Below, piece after piece: positions 48,912-59,499 of a DNA stretch of 64,000 bases; the stretch's first letter is position 1; the number at the start of each line of letters is the position of its first letter. The notes beneath the pieces are model-generated. The model was not told where the DNA came from. It saw only the letters and a list, made by a program, of their open reading frames with translations, and made no database searches. The stretch covers positions 1 through 64,000 of the forward strand of contig NZ_BAUC01000001.1 of the NCBI RefSeq assembly GCF_000474215.1, in the 5' to 3' direction. The position numbers and the translations under genes are program-made. Source of the DNA: Edwardsiella hoshinae NBRC 105699 = ATCC 33379 (GTDB taxonomy: Bacteria; Pseudomonadota; Gammaproteobacteria; Enterobacterales; Enterobacteriaceae).

Positions 48912-50045
48912 TTAAACAATGTCACTCACCTTCAGCCAGCGGCCCTCGCGATGAGAGAGGGCGATAGCGTCAAGCACCCGCGACACCTTCCAACCCTGTT
49001 CGAAATCCGGCCACATGGGCGCATCGGCAGCGATGCCATCCACCAGGTCGCGAACCTCCACCGTTTTTTGATCATTAAAGCCGATGCCGTGTCCCGGCCC
49101 GAGACAGAAGGCGGCATACTCCGGATGGGCGGGCCCGAGCAACAGCGTCCGGAATCCCTGGCGATTCGCCGGATCCGCATGCAGATACAGCTTTAGCTCC
49201 GCCATACGCTCTTGACTAAAGCTGAGGGCGCCTTGGGTACCGGTAATGACATACGTCAGCCCCATCTTGCGCCCACAGGCGACGCGCGAGGCCTCGATCA
49301 CGCCCTGCGCGCCATTGGCGAAGCGCACCAGCGCGTGCGCCTGATCTTCGTTTTCCACCGCCACTCGCAGCGAGGAGCCGGCATGCGCGGGACGCTGCGC
49401 GACAACGGTTTTCAGATCGCCGCAGACCTGCTCAATGTCGCCGACCAGATAGTGCGCCATGTTGACGATATGGGCGGCCAAGTCGCCCAGCGCGCCGAGC
49501 CCCGCACTCGCCTTCAGGCAATGCCAGTGAATCGGAAGCAACGGGTCGGCCAGATAGTCTTCGTTGTGAGTGCCGTAAAAATGGATCACCTCGCCGATCT
49601 CGCCACGAGAGATAATCTCCTGCGCCAATTTGGCTGTCGGGTTCTTCATATAGTTGAAGCCGACCAGCGTTTTCACGCCAGCTCGCTGCGCCGCCTCCAC
49701 CATTTCCCGGGCATCAACGGCATTGAGCGCCAACGGTTTTTCCGAGTAGACGTGTTTGCCGTGTCGGATCGCCTCCAGCGCCATCGCCTTATGCAACGAG
49801 TTCGGCGCACAGATATCCACCACATCGACCAGTGGATCGGCGACCAGTTCACGCCAATCGCCGGTGGCTCGCTTAAAGCCAAAAGCGCGCGCCGCCTCCG
49901 CCGCCAATTGCGGCGTGATTTCCGCCACCATTTCACGCACCAATTTGCCACGCAGGTTGAACACCACTGGCGCCTGTGCGTAAGCAATGGCATGCGCCCT
50001 GCCGATGTAGCCGCTACCGATTAAGCCAATACGAACCTCTTTCAT
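48912..50045 (-). CDS. Gfo/Idh/MocA-family dehydrogenase (second inositol dehydrogenase)
   Basis: 377 residues, larger than the IolG further upstream. The N-terminal Rossmann motif is RIGLIGSGYIGRAHA, followed by the E-K-P signature (YSEKPLALN) with the catalytic Lys, and a C-terminal half with the ALGDLAAHIVNMAHY segment typical of this family. It lies between the ABC permease and iolC. It may oxidise another inositol isomer (scyllo, chiro) or a related sugar. The ATG at 50045 lies six bases after GGGAG. Confidence 0.85.
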   Translation of the reverse strand: MKEVRIGLIGSGYIGRAHAIAYAQAPVVFNLRGKLVREMVAEITPQLAAEAARAFGFKRATGDWRELVADPLVDVVDICAPNSLHKAMALEAIRHGKHVYSEKPLALNAVDAREMVEAAQRAGVKTLVGFNYMKNPTAKLAQEIISRGEIGEVIHFYGTHNEDYLADPLLPIHWHCLKASAGLGALGDLAAHIVNMAHYLVGDIEQVCGDLKTVVAQRPAHAGSSLRVAVENEDQAHALVRFANGAQGVIEASRVACGRKMGLTYVITGTQGALSFSQERMAELKLYLHADPANRQGFRTLLLGPAHPEYAAFCLGPGHGIGFNDQKTVEVRDLVDGIAADAPMWPDFEQGWKVSRVLDAIALSHREGRWLKVSDIV

Positions 50046-50056
50046 CATCCGCTCCC

Positions 50057-51085
50057 TCACAATGCGCCACGACGGCTCTTGGCATAGGTGTCAAAGGCGA
50101 CCGCCAGTATGATAATTAGCCCGGTAATAATTTGTTGGTAGTAGGCTGACACGTTCATCAGCACCAGACCGTTGATCAGGATGCCCATAATGATCGAGCC
50201 GATAATGGTGCCGCCGATGCGGCCATAGCCACCCATCAGCGATGTTCCGCCGATCACCACCGAGGCAATCACCCGTAGCTCAAACGCAATTCCGGCCACC
50301 GCCTCGGCACTCCCCAGACGCGCACTGAGGATAAACCCGGCCAGGCCCGCCAGGCAGCCAATCAGCACATAGACGCTCACCAATACGCGTTTGACATTGA
50401 CCCCCGCCAGGCGCGCGGCCTCCGGGTTACCGCCGATGGCGTATACGAAACGGCCCCAGCGCGTTTTATGCAGCGCCAGATAACCGCCAAGGGCCACCAG
50501 CGCGAAGACCCAGATAGGGATCGAGATACCGAATAGCTCGCCACGGCCCCACCAGCGATAGCCAGGATCAAAACCGGCGATCGGCGCACCGTCGTTAATC
50601 ACCAGCGTCAAGCCGCGCCAAATGGTCATCCCGCCGAGGGTGACGATAAACGGCGGTAGACGTAGACGGGTCACGCCGAGGCCATGCAGAAAACCAATCG
50701 CCGTTCCCATTCCCAGGCAGATCCCCAGCCCCACCAGCCAACTCAGGCCACCCCAGGCGTTTGGGTCGACCATGGTGAAGTTATCGCCTTTAATCACATA
50801 CGCAGCGGTCATCGCGCAAACCGCCAGAATCGAGCCCACGGACAGATCTATCCCGGCAGTCAGGATGACAACGGTCATCCCCACCGCCATGATTCCGTAA
50901 ATGGATACCTCAGTCAGGATGTTGAAAATATTGCGTTCAGAGAAAAAATTGCTGTTCTGCGACTGGAAGAACATCAGCAACAGGATCATAAAAATCAGCA
51001 CCCCGAAGCGCTCGAAGAACGCGATGGGATCGAAACGGCCCGAGCGCGTTACCGCCGTCTGTGTTTTAGAGGTCATCTGCGTCAT
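50057..51085 (-). CDS. Inositol ABC transporter permease (IatP-like)
   Basis: 342 residues, RbsC-like permease of the BPD_transp_2 family with about ten membrane helices. Typical segments are [17 protein letters not shown] and [17 protein letters not shown]. Its start overlaps the ATPase stop by four bases (ATGA). With its neighbours it forms a class of ABC importer used for inositol in Caulobacter (IbpA-IatA-IatP). The substrate is inferred from the iol cluster; ribose-type transporters look similar. Confidence 0.88.
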   Translation of the reverse strand: MTQMTSKTQTAVTRSGRFDPIAFFERFGVLIFMILLLMFFQSQNSNFFSERNIFNILTEVSIYGIMAVGMTVVILTAGIDLSVGSILAVCAMTAAYVIKGDNFTMVDPNAWGGLSWLVGLGICLGMGTAIGFLHGLGVTRLRLPPFIVTLGGMTIWRGLTLVINDGAPIAGFDPGYRWWGRGELFGISIPIWVFALVALGGYLALHKTRWGRFVYAIGGNPEAARLAGVNVKRVLVSVYVLIGCLAGLAGFILSARLGSAEAVAGIAFELRVIASVVIGGTSLMGGYGRIGGTIIGSIIMGILINGLVLMNVSAYYQQIITGLIIILAVAFDTYAKSRRGAL

Positions 51086-52644
51086 GGGAAACTCCGTTCT
51101 GCTGCGTCCAAGGCGTGGTGATTGATGGCCATCATCATCATGAGGCGCTCTTCGCTGGCGTCATCACCGTGAATTTCACCCGTCACCCGTCCTTCGCTAA
51201 GGGTCATAATGCGATCGGACACCGCCATCACCTCCGGGAGATCGGACGAAATCACGATCACCGCTACGCCTTGTTTCGCCATATCAAACAACACCTGGTG
51301 CACTTCTGACTTGGTGCCGACATCAATACCGCGCGTCGGCTCATCCACGATGAGCAGCCGAGGATTGAGCGCCATGCAGCGCGCGAGAATAACTTTCTGC
51401 TGATTACCGCCGGAAAGCTTGCGCACCGCCTGATCGCTGTTCACCATTTTGATCTGCAACGCCTGACGGTAAGTGGCAATCAACGCATCCTCTTTGCGTC
51501 TATTCACGAAATACCCCCAGCGCAGCAGCGAGGAGAGACAGGAGAGCGACAGGTTGGCGCGGATAGACAGTCCCAGTACCGCCCCCTCTTTTTTGCGGTC
51601 TTCCGGTACCAACGCCACCCCCTGAGCGAGGGCATACAGCGGGCTGCGCGGCTGATAGGGCACGCCATCGAGCTCAAACTGACCCGCGCTGAAGCTATCG
51701 GCGCCAAACAGGCAACGAGCCACCTCAGTACGCCCGGCGCCGACCAGCCCAGCGATGCCCAGCACCTCGCCGGCGTGCACCTGGAAACTGATGTCATGCA
51801 GCGCGATACCGTGTGGATCTAACGGCGGCTTTTCACGGCACAGCCCCTTCACCGCCAGACGAACGGGTTTATCTTCGTGGTGAGTTTCGCTGGGTGGTCG
51901 CCGGTTGAAGGCTACGTCGCGCCCGACCATCATGCGGATCAGTTGCTCGACGTTGGAGTCCGCCACCGCGCCGCTGCCGCTAAAGCGGCCATCTTGCAAC
52001 ACGGTGAATTTGTCGCAGAGCTGGAATACCTCGTGCAGACGGTGGGTGACATAAATAATGCTCACGCTGCGCGCCTTGAGCTCCCGCACCACCCGGTGTA
52101 GGCTCTCCACTTCGCTATCGCTCAGCGCCGCCGATGGTTCGTCCATAATGATCAGCTTGGCATTCAACGTCAGCGCGCGGGCGATCTCTACCATTTGCTG
52201 CTGCGCCACGCTTAGGCGCGCCACTGGCGTCGTCGGCGCGACGTGCAGTTGCAAGTAATTGAGAACCTCCTGCGCCGCCTGATTGAGTGCCTTTTCATCG
52301 ACGATAAAACGGCGTTTACGCGGTTCGCGGCCAAGAAACATATTTTCCGCGATGGTCATATTGGGCAGCAGGTTAAATTCCTGATAGATGGTAATAATCC
52401 CCTTGTTCTGCCGCTCGACCGGTGAATCCGCCTGCGATAGTAGAGCGCCGTTAAACCAGATTTCGCCGCTCGTCTGCGGCTGCGCACCGGCCAACGCCTT
52501 CAGCAGCGTGGATTTCCCCGCTCCGTTTTCTCCCAGCAACGCATGGATCTCACCCATGCCAACGCTCAGTTGCGCGTTGCTCAATGCCCAGACGCCGGAG
52601 AAGCTTTTCGTCAAATGGCTGACGTTGAGTAAAGGTTGCGACAT
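51082..52644 (-). CDS. Inositol ABC transporter ATPase (IatA-like, two ABC domains)
   Basis: 520 residues with two tandem ABC domains as in RbsA. The first has Walker A GENGAGKST, signature LSVAQQQMVEIARAL and Walker B IIMDEPSAALS; the second has a modified P-loop GLVGAGRTE and signature LSGGNQQKVILARC. It drives import by the adjacent permease. The ATG at 52644 follows GAGGAG; seven more in-frame codons are not conserved. Confidence 0.93.
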   Translation of the reverse strand: MSQPLLNVSHLTKSFSGVWALSNAQLSVGMGEIHALLGENGAGKSTLLKALAGAQPQTSGEIWFNGALLSQADSPVERQNKGIITIYQEFNLLPNMTIAENMFLGREPRKRRFIVDEKALNQAAQEVLNYLQLHVAPTTPVARLSVAQQQMVEIARALTLNAKLIIMDEPSAALSDSEVESLHRVVRELKARSVSIIYVTHRLHEVFQLCDKFTVLQDGRFSGSGAVADSNVEQLIRMMVGRDVAFNRRPPSETHHEDKPVRLAVKGLCREKPPLDPHGIALHDISFQVHAGEVLGIAGLVGAGRTEVARCLFGADSFSAGQFELDGVPYQPRSPLYALAQGVALVPEDRKKEGAVLGLSIRANLSLSCLSSLLRWGYFVNRRKEDALIATYRQALQIKMVNSDQAVRKLSGGNQQKVILARCMALNPRLLIVDEPTRGIDVGTKSEVHQVLFDMAKQGVAVIVISSDLPEVMAVSDRIMTLSEGRVTGEIHGDDASEERLMMMMAINHHALDAAERSFP

Positions 52645-52700
52645 CGACCGCTCCTCTTTGTTCATCGTGGGCCGCCACCGCCGCGCTGGCCCTGGGGAGA

Positions 52701-53630
52701 TCAGTGACCGGCCTCATCAATACGTTCGGCCTGCTGTAAGTTTTCCTGGGTGATCAGCGTTGGCGGATAGTCTGCGCCAACGATCGCGCGCGACTCACGC
52801 ACCTTGGCAACCAGTTGGCTCATTGCCGTCTGAACCGCATAACCCGGACGCTGATCGGCCGTCACCGCCATCCAGCCGTCGCGCACCCGCGCCAAGGCCT
52901 CCGGCACCGCGTCAAAACCGGTTACGAGCACCTCTCCCGGGGTGAATCCCTGACTCTGTAGCGCCTCGATCGCGCCTAAGGCCATATCATCGTTGGCCGC
53001 CAGGATCACCTGCGGACGCTGGGGCAATGAGGGCAGGACACTCTCGACAATGCGCATTCCTTCGGAACGCATCCAGTTACCACTTTGATCAGCGACGATC
53101 TTGTACTTATCTCCCCCCGCCTTCAGGCTGTCGCGGATACCTTTACTCCGCTCGATGTTGGAAGAAGAGCCTGGCTGGCCAGTTAACAGAATAATCTGCG
53201 CACCGTCAGGGAATTGACGCTTAACAAAGTCGCCGATGGCCTGGCCGCCCTTATAATTATTGGCACCGAAGTGCGGTACCTTACGCTGGCTGTTGACAGA
53301 ACGATCGAGGGTCACTACCGGCAACGTGGCTCGCTGGATCTCATCCACGGCACTGGCGACGGCGTTAACATCATTAGGCGAAACAATAAACCCCTGTGCG
53401 CCACGGGTGATGGCGTTTTCAAGATCCGCCACCTGTTTTGGCGAACTGCCCTGCCCATCCAGCACTTGCAATTGTATGCCCATCGTTTTGGCCGCTTTTA
53501 GCGCCGTGCGTTGCATGTGCACTTCAAACGGCATCGCCAGGTTTGGCGTGCTGAAAACGATCTGCTCGTTCTCGGCCCAGGCGGCTCCGGATGTCACGGC
53601 GATGAGGGTGGCAAAGATCAGCTTTTTCAT
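52701..53630 (-). CDS. Inositol ABC transporter periplasmic binding protein (IbpA-like)
   Basis: 309 residues. A signal peptide ends at SGAAWA-ENEQ. The rest is a periplasmic-binding-protein type 1 fold (Peripla_BP_4), as in ribose and inositol binding proteins; visible segments are FIVSPNDVNAVASAVDEI and AANDDMALGAIEAL. It captures the sugar and delivers it to the IatP-like permease. It is the first gene of the transporter set, after iolG. Confidence 0.9.
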   Translation of the reverse strand: MKKLIFATLIAVTSGAAWAENEQIVFSTPNLAMPFEVHMQRTALKAAKTMGIQLQVLDGQGSSPKQVADLENAITRGAQGFIVSPNDVNAVASAVDEIQRATLPVVTLDRSVNSQRKVPHFGANNYKGGQAIGDFVKRQFPDGAQIILLTGQPGSSSNIERSKGIRDSLKAGGDKYKIVADQSGNWMRSEGMRIVESVLPSLPQRPQVILAANDDMALGAIEALQSQGFTPGEVLVTGFDAVPEALARVRDGWMAVTADQRPGYAVQTAMSQLVAKVRESRAIVGADYPPTLITQENLQQAERIDEAGH

Positions 53631-53663
53631 GGTTATGTCTCTCTGTCGGGGGGATCACACGGC

Positions 53664-54650
53664 TTAGAGGAGGACCGTTCGCTGGCTGAGTAGCGATTCC
53701 AGCGCTTTATCCGCCAGATACAGCGCCCGTTCACCATCATCACCGCTGCATTCAGGAGCCACCTCGCCGCGCAGAACGGCAACAAAGTGCGCCCACTCCG
53801 CGGCGTAGGCCAGACCGTAGCGCTGCAAGAAAAAGTGTTCAGGCAGCGCGTGGGTCGCGCCGTTTGGACCATAGTGCTGCACCTGGTTTTCCAGAATATT
53901 GCCCACGCAGAGCAGCCCTTCGGAGCCGTGCAGCTCAAGACGCTGATCGTAGCCATAGGCTGAGCGGCGACTGTTGACGATGGTCGCCAGCGCGCCGGAG
54001 GCGTACTTAAGCACGATAAAAGCGGTATCGATATCGCCCGCCTCGCCAATGGCCGGGTCAATCAGATTGCTGCCCTGGGCGTACAGCGATACCGGCTCTT
54101 CCCCCATGATAAAGCGCGCCATATCGAAATCGTGGATGGTCATATCGCGAAACAGGCCACCGGACACCCGCACATACTCCAGCGAGGGCGGCGCGGGATC
54201 GCGGGAGATAATCATCAGCGATTCCGGCGTACCAACGCGCCCGGCCAACAGCGCATGTTTAACCTGACGGAACTGTGGATCGAAACGGCGGTTAAAGCCG
54301 ATAAACAGTGGCACGTCATACTGCGTGACTACCCTCAAGCAGTCACGCACCCGCGCCAAATCCAGATGAATCGGTTTTTCGCAGAAGATGGCTTTGCCAT
54401 GACGAGCGGCCTGCTCAATCAGATCGGCGTGGGTGTCGGTCGCGGAGGCGATCAGTACCGCGTGCACGTTAGGGTCGGTCATCGCCTCGTCGAGGCTCTG
54501 CTGGCGGGCCTGGTACTGCGTGGCCAGGCGCGCGGCGCATTCATGGAGGGGATCGACGACGGACCAGAGTCTAGTCTCTGGGTGACGAGCGATGTTAGCG
54601 GCATGTAGCTGACCGATACGGCCAGCGCCCAGTAAAGCGATGTTAAACAT
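53664..54650 (-). CDS. iolG: Myo-inositol 2-dehydrogenase IolG
   Basis: 328 residues, the Gfo/Idh/MocA family. It oxidises myo-inositol to 2-keto-myo-inositol with NAD, step one. The Rossmann motif IALLGAGRIGQLHA opens the protein; FCEKPIHLD holds the catalytic Lys and GGLFRDMTIHDFDMARF contains the Asp/His pair of inositol dehydrogenases. AGGAG precedes the start. It heads an operon that also includes the ABC importer and, probably, iolC, iolE and iolB. Confidence 0.95.
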   Translation of the reverse strand: MFNIALLGAGRIGQLHAANIARHPETRLWSVVDPLHECAARLATQYQARQQSLDEAMTDPNVHAVLIASATDTHADLIEQAARHGKAIFCEKPIHLDLARVRDCLRVVTQYDVPLFIGFNRRFDPQFRQVKHALLAGRVGTPESLMIISRDPAPPSLEYVRVSGGLFRDMTIHDFDMARFIMGEEPVSLYAQGSNLIDPAIGEAGDIDTAFIVLKYASGALATIVNSRRSAYGYDQRLELHGSEGLLCVGNILENQVQHYGPNGATHALPEHFFLQRYGLAYAAEWAHFVAVLRGEVAPECSGDDGERALYLADKALESLLSQRTVLL

Positions 54651-54928
54651 AGCGGCTCCTGGTACGAGTAACTACGGTGAACGAACACCCATAAATAGAA
54701 CATTAATTTCATTTTCATTAAAAGTGAAAGTTATATTTTTGCGCCAGAGATAACACTTTTGCAAAAATCAGGATGATATGTGTTATCAACATCACAACAT
54801 TTAGTGCATATTGTGGGACGTAAAGAGGAGAATGGCGCCAACGATAGCTGTTTGCTCCCACGCACTGTTGGCCGTGGGAGTGAAACAAAAGAGAAAAATG
54901 GAATAAGAATTTCGCGGTAATGGTAAAC
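54651..54928. promoter_or_regulatory. iolG upstream control region
   Basis: 278 bases between iolD and iolG, AT-rich near iolG. It holds a CRP-like site TGTTA-TCAACA-TCACA (54781-54796; 9 of 10 consensus positions) and GGAA-TAAGAA-TTTC (54900-54913), one mismatch from the GGAA-N6-TTCC motif reported for IolR in Sinorhizobium. Both are by eye. Confidence 0.45.
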
Positions 54929-56854
54929 TCAATACTGTCGCGCGTTTTGCAACTGAGCCCGCGTCTGCTGCGCGGCGTCACGCACCGCCGGCGATGTCGC
55001 AACCTGCGCATCACCGGTACGCCACCAGGCGGCGTAGTCGTGCGACATGGTCTTCGGCAGTACCTTGATATCAAGCAGCGTCGGTCCGGGATACCCCCGA
55101 GACGCCATCAATGCAGTCAGCAGACTTTGCTCGTCATGCACCCGCCACGCACGACAGCCGTAGCTTTCGGCGTTCTGCGCGAAATCTACTGTCACCAGTG
55201 GACCGTCCAGTCGCCCGGTAAGCGGATTGCGCTGACGGTTTTCGGTGGCGAGGCTGTCCATGCCGTGTCCCATCTGCAAGTTATTGATGCAGCCAAACCC
55301 GGCGTTATCAAACAGCAGTACGGTGATGTTGATCCCCTCTTGCACCGCCGTTTGCAGCTCGGAGTGCAACATCATGTACGATCCGTCGCCCACCATGGCA
55401 TAGACCGGCTGCTGCGGCATGGCAAGCTTCACGCCAACAGCGGCGGCAATCTCATACCCCATGCAGGAGTAGCCATATTCCAGATGGTAGCTGTCGGGCG
55501 TCTTCACCTGCCACAGCCGTTGTAAATCCCCGGGCAGCGATCCTGCGGCCCCCACCACGATGGCATTCTCTTCAATATGCTGGTTGATAAGTCCTAACAC
55601 CCGCGTCTGAGTCAGATGGCTGCTAAGCGTCTCTGCATATTCCCGCAGTTGTCCGTCGAGATGCCCGGCAATTTCCGGCGCCTCGGCGGGCGACCACGTC
55701 CGCGCCCACAGGCGGCGGCATTCATCGCGCCAGGTCGTCATCGCTCGACACAGCTCGTCGCCCCACTGACTACGGTAATCGGCAAGCGCCGTCGTCAACG
55801 CCGTAAGCCCGCTACGGGCATCGGCCACCAGCGCCGTGGCGTCAAGCTTTAGCGCGTCGAACTCCGCGACGTTGAGTAGCAGGAAATCCACATCGGGATG
55901 GGAAAACAGGGTCTTCGAAGCGGTGGTGAAATCGCTTAGACGCGTGCCGACGCCGATCACCAGATCCGCCTGCGACGCCAGTTGGTTTGCCGCCAATCCG
56001 CCAGTCACGCCAATACCGCCGAGATTCAACGGATGATCGCTGGTCAGCGCCCCTTTTCCGGCCTGTGTTTCAGCGAACGGCAGTTGTAGCGTCTCGACGA
56101 ACGCGCGAAACGCATCGTGCGCGCCCGAGTAACGCACCCCGCCACCGCACACCACCAGCGGCCGACGCTTACGGGAAATCAGCGCCTGAGCCTGCGCCAG
56201 ACGCTGCCTATCCGGCGGACGCCGCTCAATAATATGCACCCGCTGAGCGAAAAAGCATTGCGGGTAATCCCAAGCCTCCCCCTGCACATCCTGTGGCAGA
56301 CAAATCGTTACCGCCCCGGTGGCCGCGGGATCGGTAAGGGTGCGCATCGCGTTCAACATCGCACTCATCAGCTGTTCCGGGCGGTTAATCCGATCCCAGT
56401 AACGGGAGACCGGACGCAAGCAGTCGTTGGTACTAATACTCAAGTCGTGGTACTGCTCGATTTGCTGTAGTACCGGATCCGGTTGGCGACTGGCGTAGAT
56501 ATCTCCCGGCAATAGCAGCAGCGGAATGCGGTTTGCCGTGGCGGTGGCTGCCGCCGTTACCAGGTTGGCGGCGCCCGGTCCCACCGAGGTGCTGACGGCA
56601 AAAATACGTAAGCGCCGATGCTGCTTGGCGAAACCGGTCGCCATGTGCGCCATTCCCTGCTCGTTGCAACCCTGCATGATCTGTAGATGACCGGCATCCT
56701 GCGCCAACGCCTGCCCGATACCCAGCACGTTGCCGTGGCCGAAAATCGTCGCGATCCCCGCCACAAAAGGCATCACCTGTCCGTCGACCCAGACATACTG
56801 TTGATTCAGGAATCGGACCAGCGCCTGAGCCATGGTCATTCGTTCGGTTTTCAT
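54929..56854 (-). CDS. iolD: 3D-(3,5/4)-trihydroxycyclohexane-1,2-dione acylhydrolase IolD
   Basis: 641 residues, thiamine-diphosphate enzyme. It opens the inositol ring to give 5-deoxy-glucuronate, step three. Features are [15 protein letters not shown] with the catalytic Glu, a central binding domain ([14 protein letters not shown]) and the ThDP motif [16 protein letters not shown] followed by [11 protein letters not shown]. The ATG at 56854 follows GGAGGGGG. It is 11 bp downstream of iolA. Confidence 0.96.
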   Translation of the reverse strand: MKTERMTMAQALVRFLNQQYVWVDGQVMPFVAGIATIFGHGNVLGIGQALAQDAGHLQIMQGCNEQGMAHMATGFAKQHRRLRIFAVSTSVGPGAANLVTAAATATANRIPLLLLPGDIYASRQPDPVLQQIEQYHDLSISTNDCLRPVSRYWDRINRPEQLMSAMLNAMRTLTDPAATGAVTICLPQDVQGEAWDYPQCFFAQRVHIIERRPPDRQRLAQAQALISRKRRPLVVCGGGVRYSGAHDAFRAFVETLQLPFAETQAGKGALTSDHPLNLGGIGVTGGLAANQLASQADLVIGVGTRLSDFTTASKTLFSHPDVDFLLLNVAEFDALKLDATALVADARSGLTALTTALADYRSQWGDELCRAMTTWRDECRRLWARTWSPAEAPEIAGHLDGQLREYAETLSSHLTQTRVLGLINQHIEENAIVVGAAGSLPGDLQRLWQVKTPDSYHLEYGYSCMGYEIAAAVGVKLAMPQQPVYAMVGDGSYMMLHSELQTAVQEGINITVLLFDNAGFGCINNLQMGHGMDSLATENRQRNPLTGRLDGPLVTVDFAQNAESYGCRAWRVHDEQSLLTALMASRGYPGPTLLDIKVLPKTMSHDYAAWWRTGDAQVATSPAVRDAAQQTRAQLQNARQY

Positions 56855-56865
56855 ACCCCCTCCCA

Positions 56866-58371
56866 TCATCCCAGCGTCGGCATGGCAAAGGCCGCGTCGC
56901 TAGCCTGTTGTCTTTCCGGCCAACGCGCGGTGACCGTTTTCATCCGGGTGTAAAAGCGTACGCCATCCTGGCCATGCACATTGAGCGGGCCAAAAATGGA
57001 ACGCTTCCAGCCGCCGAAACTGTGAAAGGCCATGGGTACCGGAATCGGGACGTTAACACCGACCATTCCCGCCTGAACCTCATCACAGAAACGGCGCGCG
57101 TAACCGCCGTCGCGGGTAAAGATGGCGGCACCATTACCATATTGATGGCGGTTAATCAGCGCGACTGCGCTGTGATAATCGGCGACACGCACCACAGAAA
57201 GCACCGGGCCAAAAATCTCTTCTTGGTAAATATCCATGTCGGCAGTCACCCTATCGAATAGCGTAGGACCGACGAAATACCCCTGCTCATGTCCGTTAAG
57301 ACGCAGACGGCGACCGTCAACACGTAACATCGCCCCCTGCGCTTCACCGCTGTCGATATAGCCCAACACCTTACTGCGATGAGCGGCGGAGATAAGCGGC
57401 CCCATCTCATTTTCCGGCACCTGATCGAGTCCCGGCCCGACCCGCAGCGCGGCAATCCGGCTCTCCAGTCGGGCGCATAGCGCATCGGCCACCGACTCCC
57501 CCACCGCCAACACCACGGAAAGCGCCATACAACGCTCGCCCGCCGCACCGTACGCCGCCCCCATGATAGCGTTGACCGCCATATCCATATCCGCATCCGG
57601 CATCAGGATGCAGTGGTTTTTAGCCCCGCCAAGCGCCTGACAGCGTTTGCCGTGCGCGGAAGCGGTCTGATAAACGTATTGCGCCACGGGCGTCGAGCCG
57701 ACAAAGCTCACCGCCTGAATGCGTGGATCTGACAGTAGAACGTCCACGGCTTCTTTATCGCCCTGCACAACATTAAACACGCCGTCCGGTAACCCGGCCT
57801 CTTGCAGCAGTTTCGCCAGCGCCAACGCGAGCGAAGGATCTTTTTCTGACGGCTTCAGCACAAAGGTGTTACCGGTCGCCAACGCGACAGGGAACATCCA
57901 CATCGGCACCATTGCCGGAAAGTTAAACGGCGTGATCCCCGCGCACACCCCCAACGGCTGCATCAGCGAATAACTGTCAACGCCGCTGCCCACATTGGCA
58001 GAGTGTTCTCCCTTTTGCAGATGTGCGATCCCACAAGCGAATTCGACCACCTCTAAACCTCGGGTCAGCTCCCCCAGGGCATCAGAATACACCTTGCCAT
58101 GCTCTTCACTGATCAGCCGCGCCAGGGCCTGCCTGTGCTGTTCAAGCAGCGCGCAAAAACGGAACATCACCCGCGCGCGTTTTAGCGGTGACTGCTGGGC
58201 CCAGGCGGGAAATGCGCGAGCGGCGGCGGCAATGGCCTGCTCCGTTTCCTGCGCCGTACTCATCACCACCTGGCGGATGGGTTCGCCGCTGGCCGGGTTA
58301 ACGATGGTCTGTATGCGCTGGCCTGCTCCGGTGATACATTCGCCGTGAATAAAATTCGCTACCGTCTCCAT
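56866..58371 (-). CDS. iolA: Methylmalonate-semialdehyde dehydrogenase IolA (CoA-acylating)
   Basis: 501 residues, aldehyde dehydrogenase family of the MmsA/IolA type. It makes acetyl-CoA from malonate semialdehyde, the last inositol step, with NAD and CoA. The catalytic Cys281 is in [11 protein letters not shown] and [15 protein letters not shown] is the MMSDH signature with Asn in place of the usual general-base Glu. The ATG at 58371 starts [11 protein letters not shown], as in the family; an upstream in-frame stretch of 14 residues is not conserved. First gene of the operon, divergent from iolR. Confidence 0.96.
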   Translation of the reverse strand: METVANFIHGECITGAGQRIQTIVNPASGEPIRQVVMSTAQETEQAIAAAARAFPAWAQQSPLKRARVMFRFCALLEQHRQALARLISEEHGKVYSDALGELTRGLEVVEFACGIAHLQKGEHSANVGSGVDSYSLMQPLGVCAGITPFNFPAMVPMWMFPVALATGNTFVLKPSEKDPSLALALAKLLQEAGLPDGVFNVVQGDKEAVDVLLSDPRIQAVSFVGSTPVAQYVYQTASAHGKRCQALGGAKNHCILMPDADMDMAVNAIMGAAYGAAGERCMALSVVLAVGESVADALCARLESRIAALRVGPGLDQVPENEMGPLISAAHRSKVLGYIDSGEAQGAMLRVDGRRLRLNGHEQGYFVGPTLFDRVTADMDIYQEEIFGPVLSVVRVADYHSAVALINRHQYGNGAAIFTRDGGYARRFCDEVQAGMVGVNVPIPVPMAFHSFGGWKRSIFGPLNVHGQDGVRFYTRMKTVTARWPERQQASDAAFAMPTLG

Positions 58372-58420
58372 CCTGCACCTCTCGCTGTTGGTCTGTGACT
58401 GTGACCCGGACACTGTACAT

Positions 58421-58434
58421 GAAACAAATATTCC
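58421..58434. promoter_or_regulatory. Candidate IolR operator between iolA and iolR
   Basis: GAAA-CAAATA-TTCC in the divergent iolA-iolR region matches GGAA-N6-TTCC at 7 of 8 positions; it lies about 50 bp upstream of iolA. TGAAACAAA also occurs in the iolG upstream region. Confidence 0.4.
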
Positions 58435-58527
58435 ACTTTAAGACAAAATAAAATAAATGGCGATTATTGTGATCGAAGGTGTGTTTTTATGTTAATAACG
58501 CGTATCGCCATAGCCAGTTGCGCTAGG

Positions 58528-58550
58528 CCGCGAGTGCCGCGAGTGCCGCG
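58528..58550. repeat. Short tandem repeat (CCGCGAGTG, 2.6 copies)
   Basis: Two full CCGCGAGTG units and a partial third lie about 105 bp upstream of iolR in its leader or promoter. Confidence 0.85.
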
Positions 58551-58656
58551 GAATCACGTATGAAGTCGCGCTTTCATTTTGAGGCGTACGGAATGAGCGA
58601 GGTTTTAAAAAGGCGGTGTAGCGTTTAGAATCAGAGAACTATGTTATGGGGGGACT

Positions 58657-59499
58657 ATGACGACAGCATCCAGCCTGAATGAGTTACAGCAACAAATCCG
58701 TAGCCGCTACGATAGCCTAAGCAAAAGGTTGCAACAGGTATCCCGCTACGTGCTGGATAATACCAACAGCGTGGCCTTCGATACGGTGGCCGTGATCGCT
58801 GAACGCGCCGGGGTGCCACCATCAACGCTGATCCGCTTTGCTAATGCCTTTGATTTCACTGGTTTTAACGAAATGAAACAGCTGTTTCGTATGAACCTGA
58901 TGGAGGAAACCGCCAGCTACAGCGAGCGTGCACGCATGTTCCGCGAAATGGAAGGCCAAACCATACCGGAAACCCCGCTGGATATCCTGCAAGAATTCGC
59001 CCGCTCCAATGCGCAAGCGCTACAGCAATTAGCCGCCCGCGCCGAGCCGGAGAAGCTGCAACGCGCGGTAGAACTGTTGGCGGAGGCCGACACCATTTAC
59101 ATCGCCGGGTTGCGTCGTTCATTTAGTGTAGCCGCCTATCTAACCTACGCATTGAGCCATCTCGACTGCCGCCCGCTTCTCCTTGACGGCATGGGTGGGA
59201 TGCTATGCGAGCAGATAAACCGCATCGGCACGCGCGATATCGTGGTATCCATCAGCTTCTCCCCCTACGCGGAGGAAACCGTGCTGATCAGCGAAACCGC
59301 CGCGAACGTCGGCGCACGGCAGATCGTCATTACGGACAGCCAGGTTAGCCCGCTCGCCACCTTTAGCGATCTCTGCTTTGTGGTGAAAGAGGCACAAGTG
59401 GATGCGTTTCGCTCCCAGTCCGCCACGTTGTGCCTGGTGCAGTCGCTGGTGGTGGCGCTGGCGTACCAGTTGGGTAACTCAATCCCCTCAGCGCCATGA
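58657..59499 (+). CDS. iolR: RpiR-family regulator, probable iol repressor IolR
   Basis: 280 residues. An N-terminal RpiR helix-turn-helix (FDTVAVIAERAGVPPSTLIRFANAF region, residues 1-80) and a SIS sugar-isomerase domain (ADTIYIAGLRRSFSVAAYL; DIVVSISFSPYAEETV). Position divergent from the iol operon supports a role as the inositol-responsive repressor. An unusually strong GGGGGG ribosome site precedes the ATG. It is the RpiR type found in Salmonella and rhizobia, not the DeoR type of Bacillus. Confidence 0.92.
   Translation: MTTASSLNELQQQIRSRYDSLSKRLQQVSRYVLDNTNSVAFDTVAVIAERAGVPPSTLIRFANAFDFTGFNEMKQLFRMNLMEETASYSERARMFREMEGQTIPETPLDILQEFARSNAQALQQLAARAEPEKLQRAVELLAEADTIYIAGLRRSFSVAAYLTYALSHLDCRPLLLDGMGGMLCEQINRIGTRDIVVSISFSPYAEETVLISETAANVGARQIVITDSQVSPLATFSDLCFVVKEAQVDAFRSQSATLCLVQSLVVALAYQLGNSIPSAP

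Noticed and set aside
45265-59499. Prophage or integrative element carrying the iol genes
   Set aside because: I saw no integrase, transposase, direct-repeat ends or tRNA gene at the borders; acquisition, if any, left no such marks in the window.
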